64,000 nucleotides of DNA, taken from the NCBI GenBank assembly GCA_963800975.1, contig CAWDDB010000008.1:496001-560000 (forward strand), read 5' to 3'. Below, in pieces: positions 40,042-48,565 of this stretch; position 1 is the stretch's first letter, and each line of letters opens with the position of its first letter. This DNA is from JALYGY01 sp963800975 (GTDB lineage Bacteria; Actinomycetota; Rubrobacteria; Rubrobacterales; Rubrobacteraceae). Made by a program: the position numbers and the translations under genes. The notes under the pieces are model-generated. The model ran no database searches and was not told the origin of the DNA. It saw nothing but the letters and a program-made list of their open reading frames with translations.

Positions 40042-40862
40042 CGCCTGATATTGCCCGAGACGATCGCCGGAAATTTCTCTTGCGGCACCCCAGCGGTCTC
40101 CGCGGCGGCGAGCGTCGCGTGCAGCGTCGATGGTAAGTCGCCATACGGTATGTCAGAGCCATAACAGATACGCCCCGTGTCGACCGAGCAGAAGAGCACG
40201 TAGAGGTCCTTCGCGCTGACCACGGAGGTCTCGAAGAGCACGTTGGGGTTGTCCTCGAAGGCGCGCGCAGCTTCCAGCACCTCGACCATCGACGCGTGGC
40301 CGAGGATGATGCGCAACTCCGGATGGGCTTCGATGGTTGGAAGCAGCGGCTCGACCACCCTCTGCATCGCGAAGCCGGTGTGGATCAGAACCGGCACGTC
40401 TGCCTCGGCCGCCTGCGCGAGCAACCGCACGGCTCGCTCGTCATCGAGCTCGAACTGCTGCGACACCGGATGGAGCTTCAAGCCTGCGAACCCGCGCTCC
40501 ACGCAGCGCGCAAACTCCTTCTCGTAGTCTCTGTGCGGGTTAACGCGAAAAAACGGAACGAAAATCCCGGGGAAATCCTCTTGCGCCTTCCAGATCACGT
40601 CGTTCGGCCCGGAATAGTCGTCGCGCGCGTTCGGGTCGTTCAGGGGGAACACGATGCTCCTCGCAACCCCCGCGGCCAGCATGCGCTCGTGCATACCCTC
40701 CGCGGTCATCATCCGCCCGTCCACGTCCACGCCGACGTGGGCGTGCGCGTCGAATATCCTGGTCTCCGGCGGAAGCTTGCTCATGACCCACGACCAGATC
40801 TCGGCCATCGCCCCGCTCGTCAATGCTTCGATGCTATGCCCGTGTTCGCTACCGATCGTCAA
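40029..40862 (-). CDS. Amidohydrolase-2 family TIM-barrel metal hydrolase
   Basis: 277 residues. Metal and active-site motifs in order: HxH in RIFDAHAHVGVD, FAGLKLHPVSQQF, VLIHTGFAM, IILGHASMVEVLEAARAF and the catalytic Asp in ICYGSDIPYGD. The family includes decarboxylases and lactonases as well as hydrolases, so the reaction is open. Internal ATG 40808 (MAEIWSWV) is an alternative start. First gene of the operon with the 109-residue protein and asparaginase. Confidence 0.87.
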   Translation of the reverse strand: MTIGSEHGHSIEALTSGAMAEIWSWVMSKLPPETRIFDAHAHVGVDVDGRMMTAEGMHERMLAAGVARSIVFPLNDPNARDDYSGPNDVIWKAQEDFPGIFVPFFRVNPHRDYEKEFARCVERGFAGLKLHPVSQQFELDDERAVRLLAQAAEADVPVLIHTGFAMQRVVEPLLPTIEAHPELRIILGHASMVEVLEAARAFEDNPNVLFETSVVSAKDLYVLFCSVDTGRICYGSDIPYGDLPSTLHATLAAAETAGVPQEKFPAIVSGNIRRWFP

Positions 40863-41099
40863 TGGGCGGCCGATCTAATGTTCTCTGAGGCTACGACCGT
40901 GGCATGTTAGCAGGGCGCGGCCAAAGTTGCCCGCTCCGGGACGCGATAGGCACGAACGCGGGTCGTCAGAAGGCGCAACCAGCCGGGTTATCGAGCAACG
41001 GCGCTCGTGTGTCGCCCGATTCTCGCGACTTCATCGCGCGGTGTTTGCCCCCGCACGAGACAGGGTCCTTCAGGAGAACGCCAGCGAAAGGAGTCCAAC
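40863..41099. other. Intergenic region upstream of the amidohydrolase
   Basis: About 240 bp with no supported gene. It should hold the amidohydrolase promoter (minus strand) and that of the small plus-strand gene beginning at 41100, but no clear -35/-10 pair stands out. Confidence 0.45.
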
Positions 41100-41341
41100 G
41101 TGTCAGACGGGTTTCGCCACGGCGTCCCAACGGGCACGCACGGCATGGCCATAGTCGGGGAGAAGGGGAACTATCCGAGGCCAGCATCGTGCACTGCTTC
41201 GAAGAAGTGGAGCTCGAAGTGCCAGCCACCTTCGGGCATACGGAAGCGGCAATGGCGGCCGGCCTCATGGTAGGGCGCTGGTCTGTGGGGTTCGTCCGCA
41301 ACGGGCTCCAGGTCAGGGGCCGCCGTGTGCCTCTCGGCTAA
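41100..41341 (+). pseudogene. Small unknown protein, apparently frameshifted near 41163
   Basis: GTG 41100 follows GAAAGGAG. The first 21 residues (VSDGFRHGVPTGTHGMAIVG) continue in another frame as SEASIVHCFEEVELEVPATF and HTEAAMAAGLMVGRWSVGFV to TAA 41339-41341. Restoring one G in the run at about 41160-41163 joins them into an 80-residue protein. Both halves look coding and the site is a homopolymer, so a sequencing deletion is likely. Family unknown. Its 3' end overlaps the convergent CorC/HlyC gene by about 29 bp. Confidence 0.4.
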
Positions 41342-42629
41342 AGGTCAGCATCGAGACGCGCTGACCGTCCACGCTCTTGACCTGCAGGGTGGCCCCGTCG
41401 ACCGTCACGGAGTCGCCGGCTTCCGGGGGACGGCCGAGGGCTCCCAGGACGAAACCGCCGATGGTATCGAAGTCCTCGTGCGGCAGGTCGAGGCTAAAGT
41501 GATCGTTGACGTCCGTGATCGGGATGCGGCCGTCCACCGCGTACGAGCCGTCCCCGATCTCTTCTATCTCGGCCTCCCCCTCGTCGAACTCGTCCTGAAT
41601 CTCCCCGACAAGCTCCTCGAGAACGTCCTCGATCGTTATGAGGCCCTCGACGCTGCCCCACTCGTCGATGACGATCGCCATCTGGAGCTTGCGTTGCTGG
41701 AACTCCTTGAGGATCTGCTCGATGGGCTTTGTCTCGGGGACGACGAGGCAGTCCCTCTTCACCGACCTCACGTCGAAGTCGTCCGGGTTATCGCGCGCCG
41801 CCCGCAGCAGGTCCTTGACGTGGACCGCCCCGAGGATGTCGTCGAGGTCCTCGACGTAGACGGGGTAGCGGGTGTAGCGCCCGAAGACCGCCGCGTTTAC
41901 CATCTCCGGCAGCGGCGAATCCGCCTTCAAGGCCTCGATATCGGGTCTTGGGACCATGATCTCGCGCGCCACCCGGTCCCCGAAATCGAAGACGTTGTTG
42001 AGGTACTCGCGCTCGACCGGCTCGAGCTCTCCCGAGGCGGTCGCGGAGGAGATCATGATCCGGAGCTCCTCCTCGGAGTGTGCCTCCATCTCCGCCCCCA
42101 GTTTGATCCCCCAGGGCCGAAGGACGAAGTTGGTGGAGGCGTTCACCACCCACACCAGCGGCCTGAGCGTCACCATGAAGATCCTGAGGGGGCGGATGAT
42201 CCAGAGCGAGGTCCCCTCGGCCCGCTGGATGGAGAAATACTTGGGCGCCTGCTCGCCGAACACCAGATGGGCGTAGGTGATGATGGCGAACCCGATCACG
42301 AACGCGACGATGCTCACGATGCGCTCGTTGGTGATGTTCACGGCCTCCAGGAGCGGCCTGATGAGGTGGGCGACCGCCGGCTCGCCGACCCAGCCGAGGC
42401 CAAGAGAAGCCATAGTAATTCCGACCTGGCACACCGAGAGGTAGGCGTCCAGGTCGTTCAGGGCGCCGCGCACCACGCCGGCCCTGACGCTCCCCTCCTG
42501 CTCGAGCTGCTGGATGCGCGAGTCCCGCACGCGAACGAGGGCGAACTCGGCCGCAACAAAGAAGCCGTTGAGGCCCACGAGTACCAGGGCCAGAAACAGG
42601 TTGAACCAGGATAAGAAGGGGTCTTCCAA
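41313..42629 (-). CDS. CNNM (DUF21)-CBS-CorC/HlyC membrane protein
   Basis: 438 residues from TTG 42629; GTG 42662 is an alternative. DUF21 transmembrane domain about residues 1-190 (LVGLNGFFVAAEFALVRVRD, SVCQVGITMASLGLGWVGEP, FGEQAPKYFSIQRAEG), then a CBS pair at about 205-330 (VARKIMVPRPDI-type segment REIMVPRPDIEAL, RYPVYVEDLDDILGAVHVKD, VIDEWGSVEGLITIEDVLEEL), then the CorC_HlyC domain to the C-terminus. Such proteins are linked to magnesium/cobalt efflux. Ordinary domain order and length. Confidence 0.9.
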   Translation of the reverse strand: MEDPFLSWFNLFLALVLVGLNGFFVAAEFALVRVRDSRIQQLEQEGSVRAGVVRGALNDLDAYLSVCQVGITMASLGLGWVGEPAVAHLIRPLLEAVNITNERIVSIVAFVIGFAIITYAHLVFGEQAPKYFSIQRAEGTSLWIIRPLRIFMVTLRPLVWVVNASTNFVLRPWGIKLGAEMEAHSEEELRIMISSATASGELEPVEREYLNNVFDFGDRVAREIMVPRPDIEALKADSPLPEMVNAAVFGRYTRYPVYVEDLDDILGAVHVKDLLRAARDNPDDFDVRSVKRDCLVVPETKPIEQILKEFQQRKLQMAIVIDEWGSVEGLITIEDVLEELVGEIQDEFDEGEAEIEEIGDGSYAVDGRIPITDVNDHFSLDLPHEDFDTIGGFVLGALGRPPEAGDSVTVDGATLQVKSVDGQRVSMLTFSREAHGGP

Positions 42630-42753
42630 GTCTACTCGCGCGCACCCGTAGCGCGGTTGCACCGCGCGCGCCGGGAGGTCGGTAGGAGGGGTTCGTAAAT
42701 CACGTTACACCCGCTATTATAGCGTAGCAGCCGACTTGCACAACGCAAGCAGG

Positions 42754-42778
42754 AGGCCCGGACGCACTGTCCGGGCCT
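42754..42778. terminator. Stem-loop between the ferritin-like gene and the CorC/HlyC gene
   Basis: Perfect 10-bp stem AGGCCCGGAC (42754-42763) with GTCCGGGCCT (42769-42778), loop GCACT. It lies 65 bp after the ferritin-like stop on the minus strand. The T-run is weak, so termination efficiency is uncertain. Confidence 0.5.
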
Positions 42779-42842
42779 TGCGATCGTCATACAGACCCTG
42801 CTGAGACGACCTGGCGGGTCGTCTTGCCGGGAGGTAAAGGGC

Positions 42843-43352
42843 CTACGCCAGGCCCTCGGCCTCGTACTCGCGCAGAAAGCCCTCGAACTGGCGCCTGTGG
42901 CCCTGCTCGTCGCGCAGGATGTCGATAACCATGTCCTGCGTCACCGGGTCGACCCCTTCAGTCTCCTCCACCATGCGGGTGTAGTGCTGTATCGCCCCGT
43001 CCTCGGCTTCTATGACGCCCTTGATGACGTGCACGATGTCTACCTGATCATCGGGCGGCTGCAACGAGTTCTGGCTGGCCTTGAAGTCCATCGAGCCGGG
43101 CACCACCCCGTAAAGCTCCTTTATGCGGGCCGCGAACTGCTGGGCGTGGGTTAGCTCCTCCTGGATGTCCTCCTCGACGCTCTCCTTGACCTCCTGGGCT
43201 CGCACGCCGTCGGGATTTACGGAGTTGGTGACGTAGTTCATCACCGTCTCGAGCTCCATGAAATACGCCGTCTTGAGTAGTTCGACTATCGCCTCGCGCC
43301 TCTCGCTCGACTCCTGCGCGAGGATTCCCTCGCTACCACGGTTGGTCTCCAC
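42843..43352 (-). CDS. Ferritin-like diiron-fold protein
   Basis: 169 residues from GTG 43352, eight bases after AGGAGG. Four-helix bundle with ferritin-type ligands: TAYFMELETVMNYV (ExxxxxxY), EEDIQEELTHAQQFAARIKEL (ExxH), VIEAEDGAIQHYTRMVEE and ILRDEQGHRRQFEGFL (ExxH). The two ExxH motifs plus glutamates make a diiron site likely. Role could be iron storage or a ferritin-like oxidase; a DNA-binding Dps tail is absent. Confidence 0.83.
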   Translation of the reverse strand: METNRGSEGILAQESSERREAIVELLKTAYFMELETVMNYVTNSVNPDGVRAQEVKESVEEDIQEELTHAQQFAARIKELYGVVPGSMDFKASQNSLQPPDDQVDIVHVIKGVIEAEDGAIQHYTRMVEETEGVDPVTQDMVIDILRDEQGHRRQFEGFLREYEAEGLA

Positions 43353-43448
43353 GTTGCGGACCTCCTGTCCGGGTCTCAACTCACGCCTAGAATTTACCCT
43401 CGCTGACCAGCGCTAAACGTGAAGAAAAGGACAATCGGGCCCGATGCC

Positions 43449-45149
43449 TCAGACCGCGGCGGGCTCGCCCCGCATGCCCTTCGGCGTGTAGCGCTCCACG
43501 TACTTTCTGTATGCCTCCACCTCGCGCGCGGCCCGCTCCTCGCTCCAGCCCGCGTGCCTCACGGCGACCTGCGCCGCGGCCTCGTCGACGTCGAGGCCCA
43601 CGCTAGGGCCCATCCCGACCATGGTTCGCCTCAGCAGCACGTCGGCGAGGGTCTCGGCCAACTCGCGTCTCAGGGCGTAGAGCACCTCCGCGCCGATGAT
43701 CCCGCTCTCGACCGCGGCGGAGGGACCCAGTGGCATCCTGAGCGACGGGTCGTCGCCGGCCATCTCGAGCACCTCAGGGGCGCGCACGCCGTAGAGCTTG
43801 AGTAGCCGCTCCGCCAGCGCGTCAGCGAGCCCGCTCGTCGCCTTGAACTCGGCGGCGAAGGCAACGAAGTCTTTGGTCTCACCTCCGGGGAGCGGGACCT
43901 TCGAGGTGGTGCTCTCCGGAGCCTCGCGCCCCAGCTTGCTGTAGACCATGTCCACGGTCTGGCGCGAGAGGTTCCGGTAGGTGGTGAGTTTGCCCCCGAC
44001 GATCGAGATCAAGCCATCCTCGCGCGCGGCGCCCTCTCCGATGCTGCTCCGCTTGGTACCGACGCCCTTGCCCTTCGCGTGATCGTAGATGATGTGGCTC
44101 CTCGTCACGGAGCCCTCGGCGCCCTCGGGCTGGAACGGGAGAGGACGAATGCCCGAGTAGGTGAAGAGCACGCTCTCTCGCGTCAGGTTGGCCGTTGGGA
44201 TCACGTAGTTCGTCTCGTCTATGAGGTACTCGATCTCGTCCTCGTCGGCCACCACGCGGTCCAGGTCGCCCGTGTAGCGCAGGTCCGTGGTCCCGATCAG
44301 GTACCGTCCGTTCCACGGGACGATGAAGTACGGCCTGCCGTCCTTCCGGGCTTCGACGTAGAGGGCCTCGTTCGTCGGGGCCCCCGGGAAGGGATCGACG
44401 ATCAGGTGGCTGCCCTTGGTCCCCCCGATCATGCGCCGGTCCCCGCTCTGACCGAGCACCTCGTCGACCCAGGGCCCGGCCACGTTGACGGTCACGGGGG
44501 CGTGGGCCGAGTGGCTTCCGCCGTCCAGGACGTCAGTGAACTCGACGCCCGTCACACCACCGTCGTCGCGCGTCAGGCCATCGACCTTGCAGTACGTCAG
44601 TACCACCGCTCCGTGCTCACGCGCGGAGATGGCGTTCTCGACGGCGATTCGCTCCGCGTACTCGACCTGGGCGTCGTAGTAGAAGGCCGCGCCGAGAAGG
44701 CCCTCGGGGTTCAGGCCGGGTTCACGTTCCAGGGCCTCCTCCCGACTCAACATGCGGTGGTTCGAGAGGCTCTTGTCCATCGAGAGGGTGTCGTAGCCGA
44801 TCATGCCAAGCCGCACCATGCGCGGGCCGTGCTTGGCGCGGTCGTAGATCGGGACGAGGAAGCCAAGGGGCCTGACCAGGTGAGGGGCTATGTGAAGGAG
44901 TATCTCCCGGTCCCTCAACGACTCGCGTACCAGCGAGACCTCGTAGTGCTCAAGGTAACGCAGCCCGCCGTGGATGAGGCGCGTCGCCCACTGCGTTGTG
45001 CCGCTCGCGATGTCCCCCTTGTCCAGAAGCAAAGTACTGAGGCCGCGCAAGGTGGCGTCGCGGGCGATGCCGGCCCCGTTGATACCGGCCCCCACGACGA
45101 TCAGGTCGAACGGGTAATCGCCTACGTCCTTCGGCACTCTGGTTGGCAT
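43449..45149 (-). CDS. glpD: Glycerol-3-phosphate dehydrogenase (FAD)
   Basis: 566 residues. FAD-binding FDLIVVGAGINGAGIARDATLRGL, LLLDKGDIASGTTQWATRLIHGGLRYLEHYEVSLV, GGTKGSHLIVDPF, YFIVPWNGRYLIGTTDLRYTGDL, GIRPLPFQPEG, SIVGGKLTTYRNL and a C-terminal helical domain. It oxidises glycerol-3-phosphate to dihydroxyacetone phosphate at the membrane, passing electrons to quinone. Last gene of the acyl-CoA ligase-dhaL-dhaM-glpD run, 12 bp after dhaM. AAGGAGG precedes the ATG. Confidence 0.94.
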   Translation of the reverse strand: MPTRVPKDVGDYPFDLIVVGAGINGAGIARDATLRGLSTLLLDKGDIASGTTQWATRLIHGGLRYLEHYEVSLVRESLRDREILLHIAPHLVRPLGFLVPIYDRAKHGPRMVRLGMIGYDTLSMDKSLSNHRMLSREEALEREPGLNPEGLLGAAFYYDAQVEYAERIAVENAISAREHGAVVLTYCKVDGLTRDDGGVTGVEFTDVLDGGSHSAHAPVTVNVAGPWVDEVLGQSGDRRMIGGTKGSHLIVDPFPGAPTNEALYVEARKDGRPYFIVPWNGRYLIGTTDLRYTGDLDRVVADEDEIEYLIDETNYVIPTANLTRESVLFTYSGIRPLPFQPEGAEGSVTRSHIIYDHAKGKGVGTKRSSIGEGAAREDGLISIVGGKLTTYRNLSRQTVDMVYSKLGREAPESTTSKVPLPGGETKDFVAFAAEFKATSGLADALAERLLKLYGVRAPEVLEMAGDDPSLRMPLGPSAAVESGIIGAEVLYALRRELAETLADVLLRRTMVGMGPSVGLDVDEAAAQVAVRHAGWSEERAAREVEAYRKYVERYTPKGMRGEPAAV

Positions 45150-45161
45150 GCGAGCTCCTCC

Positions 45162-45557
45162 TTATTCCCCGTGCAGCTTCGATTCGGTGCGGGCCTCCGC
45201 CGCGGCCTCGACGCACTCCTCGGCGTCCGAGCCGGCGGAGGCAAGCACCCCCGCGGCGAAGGCGCCCTCGACGAAAGGCGCGTCCACCAGGCGGACCTTG
45301 TCGCTCGTCTCCGAGGATAGCATCTCCAGAACCGTCTCTGCGGAGAGGACCGCGCTCCCGAGGTCCATGAAGACGAGCACCTCGTCGACTTCCAGCCGCT
45401 CTATGGCGTCCTGGATCCGCTCCGGGTCGGTCCCGAAGCCGCCGTCGGAGTCGCCCCCGACCGCGGACATCTCGACCTCTCCCGCCATCTGCCGCACCAG
45501 CTCCGCGGTCCCCTCGGCGATCTTGGGGCTGTGCGAGACGAGCACGAGACCGACCAT
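45162..45557 (-). CDS. dhaM: Dihydroxyacetone kinase phosphotransfer subunit (EIIA-like)
   Basis: 131 residues of the mannose-PTS EIIA fold. Phospho-acceptor His9 in LVLVSHSPKIAEGTAEL, then VFMDLGSAVLSAETVLEML and DAPFVEGAFAAGVLAS. It carries phosphate from HPr to the DhaL-bound ADP. It is the short form without the HPr and EI-like extensions of E. coli DhaM. The start coincides with the dhaL stop region (one-base overlap). Confidence 0.92.
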   Translation of the reverse strand: MVGLVLVSHSPKIAEGTAELVRQMAGEVEMSAVGGDSDGGFGTDPERIQDAIERLEVDEVLVFMDLGSAVLSAETVLEMLSSETSDKVRLVDAPFVEGAFAAGVLASAGSDAEECVEAAAEARTESKLHGE

Positions 45558-46192
45558 CAGCCCGTCCCCGCCACGGCCCTGGCCGCCGCGTCCAGCAGGT
45601 AGTAGGTGGAGGTGGCTCCGGGATCCTGGTGTCCCTGGGCGCGGGCTCCCAGGTAGCTCGCCCGGCCCTTTCGCGCGGTTAGCGGCACCGTGGATTCGGC
45701 TCCCTCCTGCGCCGCATCCGCGGCGGCCCTGAGGACCCCCTCTACGCTCTCGCCGGCTTCGGCAGCTTCCTGCGCGGCCTGAGCGGCAGGCGCTAGGGCG
45801 TCCACGATCGTCTTGTCCCCCACCTCGGCCTTGCCGCGTTGCTTGATGCCCCCGAGGGCGGCCTCCAGCGCCTCGGCAACGTCCGAGGCGGAGACCTCCT
45901 CCTTGTCCTGAAGCGCCGTCGAGGCGCGCAGAAACGCCGTGCCGTATAGCGGTCCCGCGGCGCCGCCGACCTTGCTAATAAGCGCCATCGAGACCGCCTT
46001 CAGGACGTCGGCCGGGGACCCCGGGTCGGCGCCATCTAGGCGCTCCAGTGAGGCCTGGAAGCCCCTGTGCATGTTCGTGCCGTGGTCGCCGTCGCCGATC
46101 TCCGAGTCGAGCCTGGTCAGGTACCGCCGGTGTTCCTCCATCGCGGCGGCCATCTCCTTCACGACGCTTGCGGTATCTTGCGTGGACCCCAA
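45557..46192 (-). CDS. dhaL: Dihydroxyacetone kinase ADP-binding subunit
   Basis: 211 residues. DhaL motifs: LTRLDSEIGDGDHGTNMHRGF (Asp Mg/ADP ligands), SKVGGAAGPLYGTAFLRAS, GDKTIVDALAPAAQAA, TARKGRASYLGARAQGHQDPGATS. It holds the ADP that is rephosphorylated by DhaM and phosphorylates dihydroxyacetone on DhaK. Separated from its partner dhaK by the acyl-CoA ligase and glpF, unlike the usual dhaKLM order. Confidence 0.93.
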   Translation of the reverse strand: MGSTQDTASVVKEMAAAMEEHRRYLTRLDSEIGDGDHGTNMHRGFQASLERLDGADPGSPADVLKAVSMALISKVGGAAGPLYGTAFLRASTALQDKEEVSASDVAEALEAALGGIKQRGKAEVGDKTIVDALAPAAQAAQEAAEAGESVEGVLRAAADAAQEGAESTVPLTARKGRASYLGARAQGHQDPGATSTYYLLDAAARAVAGTG

Positions 46193-46198
46193 GAGAAC

Positions 46199-47791
46199 CT
46201 ACCTTTCACCTCGAATGAGCTGCTCGCGCACCTCGTGCTTGAGAACCTTGCCGAGGGCGTTGCGCGGCAGCGACCGCACGAAGGTAACCTCGCGCGGCTT
46301 CTTGTAGCCGGCGAGCTCCTCCCGGCAGAATGCCACGACGTCCTCGGCCGTCAGGGCGTCGTCGTCGCGCACGACGGCGGCGGCAACCCTCTCCCCGTAT
46401 TCCTCGTCCGGCAGCCCCACCACCGCCACGTCGGCGACGCCGGGACAGCCCTCGATCCGCTCCTCGACCTCCCTCGGATAGACGTTGTAGCCGCCCGAGA
46501 TGATCAGCTCCTTTCTGCGCCCGCTGATCTCGAAGTACCCATCCTCGCTGACCGATCCGAGATCCCCCGTTCGGAACCAGCCCCCTTCGTCGAAGCTCTC
46601 GGCGGTCGCCTCTGGCCTCTCCCAGTATCCCGCGAAGACGTGCGGGCCGCGAACCTCGATCTCGCCTACCTCTTCGGCCGGCAGGGCATCTCCGGTCTTC
46701 AGATCCACGACGCGGGCTTCCTGACCGGGGAACGGGGCTCCCACCGTGCCCGGCCTACGCTCCCCGTCGTACGGGTTGGTCAGGTTCATCCCGGTCTCGG
46801 TCATGCCGTAGCGCTCCAGAAGGCGCTGCCCGAACCGCGACTCGAACTCCTCGAACGCTTGGGGGCTCAGGGGAGCGCTGCCCGAGACGTACAGCCGCAA
46901 TGGCGGCGGCTTCTCGGTTCGGCGTTCTGCCTCCCTGAGCAGGCGCGTGTACATGGTTGGCACCCCGAAGAACATGGTGAAGTCCCCCGTAAGTAGGGCG
47001 TCGTAGGTCTCGGCCGCGTCGAAGGCGCGGCGCAGATCGACGCTCGCCCCGGCGATGAGCGTGCCGTGCAGCCCTACCATGAGCCCGTGCGTGTGGAAAA
47101 GCGGCAGCGTGAGCAGCAGGCGATCCTGCCCCGTCCAATCCCAGGCTTCGCAGATCGCCCGGGCGTTGGCGAGGAGGTTGCGGTGCAGGAGCATCGCGCC
47201 CTTGCTGCGCCCCGTCGTTCCCGAGGTGTACGCGATAACCGCGAGGTCGTCGGCACGCGGCATCCTGACCTCGCGGGTACCGGCCTCCCGCACAAAGGAG
47301 TCGAATTCCTCGCCTCGCTCAACGATCTTCTGCAGGGTCGTGAGGTCCCCGCGTACCTGCTCCAGCTCCGGGCGCGCCTCGGCGTCGGTGACGCACAGGC
47401 GGACGCCCGCATCCTCGAAGACGTGCCTGAGCTCGCCTTTGCGGTAGCTCTTGTTCACGGGGACGGTGACGCCTCCCGCCAGGTGGGTGCCGAGATGCGC
47501 GACCAGGAAGTCCGGGTGGTTGCCGAGAAAGAGCGCCACGCGGTCGCCCCTCTCGAGGCCCCAGGTCTGGAGGGCGGCGGCGAACGCCGAGACGCGGTCG
47601 AGCAGCAGCGAGTAGGTCAGCGCCTCTCCCTCGAATCGCAGGCACGCCTCCTGCGGCGCCGCGCGCGCCCTGAGGGAGAATGCCTCGACCACCGAGGCCG
47701 GACGTTCCCGCTTCACCGCGACGCGAGGGTTATCTTCGGTAGAGCTTATCGGTCGCACCTCGTCCCGGAAAGCGCCAATCCCTCGCTCCAT
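46199..47791 (-). CDS. AMP-forming acyl-CoA synthetase (malonyl-CoA synthetase-like)
   Basis: 530 residues of the ANL superfamily. P-loop VIAYTSGTTGRSKGAMLLHRN, LFHTHGLMVGLHGTL, YGMTETGMNL, GGWFRTGDLGSVSEDGYFEI and the C-terminal PRNALGKVLKHEVR with the catalytic lysine. The HTHGL and YGMTETGM pieces favour the MatB/malonyl-CoA branch, but substrate is not proven. It sits 6 bp upstream of dhaL and is the first gene of that run, an unexpected partner for glycerol genes unless three-carbon acids are co-metabolised. If it makes malonyl-CoA it could feed fabF or the PKS. Confidence 0.87.
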   Translation of the reverse strand: MERGIGAFRDEVRPISSTEDNPRVAVKRERPASVVEAFSLRARAAPQEACLRFEGEALTYSLLLDRVSAFAAALQTWGLERGDRVALFLGNHPDFLVAHLGTHLAGGVTVPVNKSYRKGELRHVFEDAGVRLCVTDAEARPELEQVRGDLTTLQKIVERGEEFDSFVREAGTREVRMPRADDLAVIAYTSGTTGRSKGAMLLHRNLLANARAICEAWDWTGQDRLLLTLPLFHTHGLMVGLHGTLIAGASVDLRRAFDAAETYDALLTGDFTMFFGVPTMYTRLLREAERRTEKPPPLRLYVSGSAPLSPQAFEEFESRFGQRLLERYGMTETGMNLTNPYDGERRPGTVGAPFPGQEARVVDLKTGDALPAEEVGEIEVRGPHVFAGYWERPEATAESFDEGGWFRTGDLGSVSEDGYFEISGRRKELIISGGYNVYPREVEERIEGCPGVADVAVVGLPDEEYGERVAAAVVRDDDALTAEDVVAFCREELAGYKKPREVTFVRSLPRNALGKVLKHEVREQLIRGER

Positions 47792-48287
47792 GCACCCAAG
47801 AGCCCGTTCATCTTGCCGTTACCCTCTTTTCGCGGACATCGGTTCCAAACCGCCTCACCCGGTCTAGGTTACATCCGCCCGCGCCGCTCGCGCAACGCTC
47901 GTGCGGGCGCGCTTGCCTCGGCTTTCCCGGCAGTTTCCTCGACCAGGAGGTCCGCCGTTGAAGCCAGAGTGAACAACCGTCAGATGCGGGAGTCGACGCG
48001 CGCGGTGCGTTTGCCAGGCAGGATGGACGGATACGCTGCTCCATCGGGCTTCGATGCGTCGGAAACGGCGGACTCACACCGTCTGGCACAGTTGTCCGGT
48101 GATTGTGAGATTGTGAATATGTAAACTTGGCACTTGCAAGGTTGGTGAACCGGATGTGGGGCCAACTAGAATCGTCCGAGCAGTACCGACATACGGCGCA
48201 TCGAGTTTTCCTCACGCGGTCGCCGAGCCGAGACCGCTGTGCGAGTCGGTGAAGCAACTAAAAACGGCCCGCGCCCGCAAGATCAAT
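47792..48287. other. Intergenic region upstream of the acyl-CoA ligase
   Basis: Almost 500 bp without a supported gene. An AT-richer stretch at 48100-48140 (TTGTGAATATGTAAAC) may hold the minus-strand promoter of the ligase-dhaL-dhaM-glpD run; no confident -35/-10 pair can be picked. Confidence 0.45.
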
Positions 48288-48480
48288 CAGCCTGGTACAG
48301 CCTCGGGTTAAACAGGGCAACGCGGCCAAGGTCCTCATCGACCTCTCCGAGGACGCCGACATGCTCGTGGTCGGCCGGCGCGGCCGCGGCGGGTTCGTCG
48401 GGATGCTCCTAGGGTCCGTTAGCCAGAACGTGGCGGCCCATGCCTCGTGCACGGCCGTGGTGGTCCGCTGGCCCGAGCCT
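48288..48480 (+). pseudogene. Universal stress protein (UspA) C-terminal remnant
   Basis: The plus strand reads VKQGNAAKVLIDLSEDADML, VVGRRGRGGFVGMLLGSVSQ and NVAAHASCTAVVVRW, the C-terminal half of a UspA domain including the ATP-binding G-x2-G-x9-G-S motif. The N-terminal 80 or so residues are missing, and no stop follows directly; the frame runs into the glpF terminator. A decayed fragment inside the glycerol locus. Confidence 0.7.
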
Positions 48481-48519
48481 GGTCGGCGTCGCCTTCTACC
48501 CCGAAGACAGGCAAAAAGA

Positions 48520-48547
48520 GAGGGGCCGGGCACGAGCCCGGCCCCTC
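48520..48547 (-). terminator. Rho-independent terminator after glpF
   Basis: Stem of 12 bp (48520-48531 with 48536-48547; GAGGGGCCGGGC on one arm), loop of four, followed on the minus strand by TCTTTTTGCC. Strong intrinsic terminator 19 bp past the glpF stop. Confidence 0.88.
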
Positions 48548-48565
48548 GATCGCGCCTAGCCGAAG

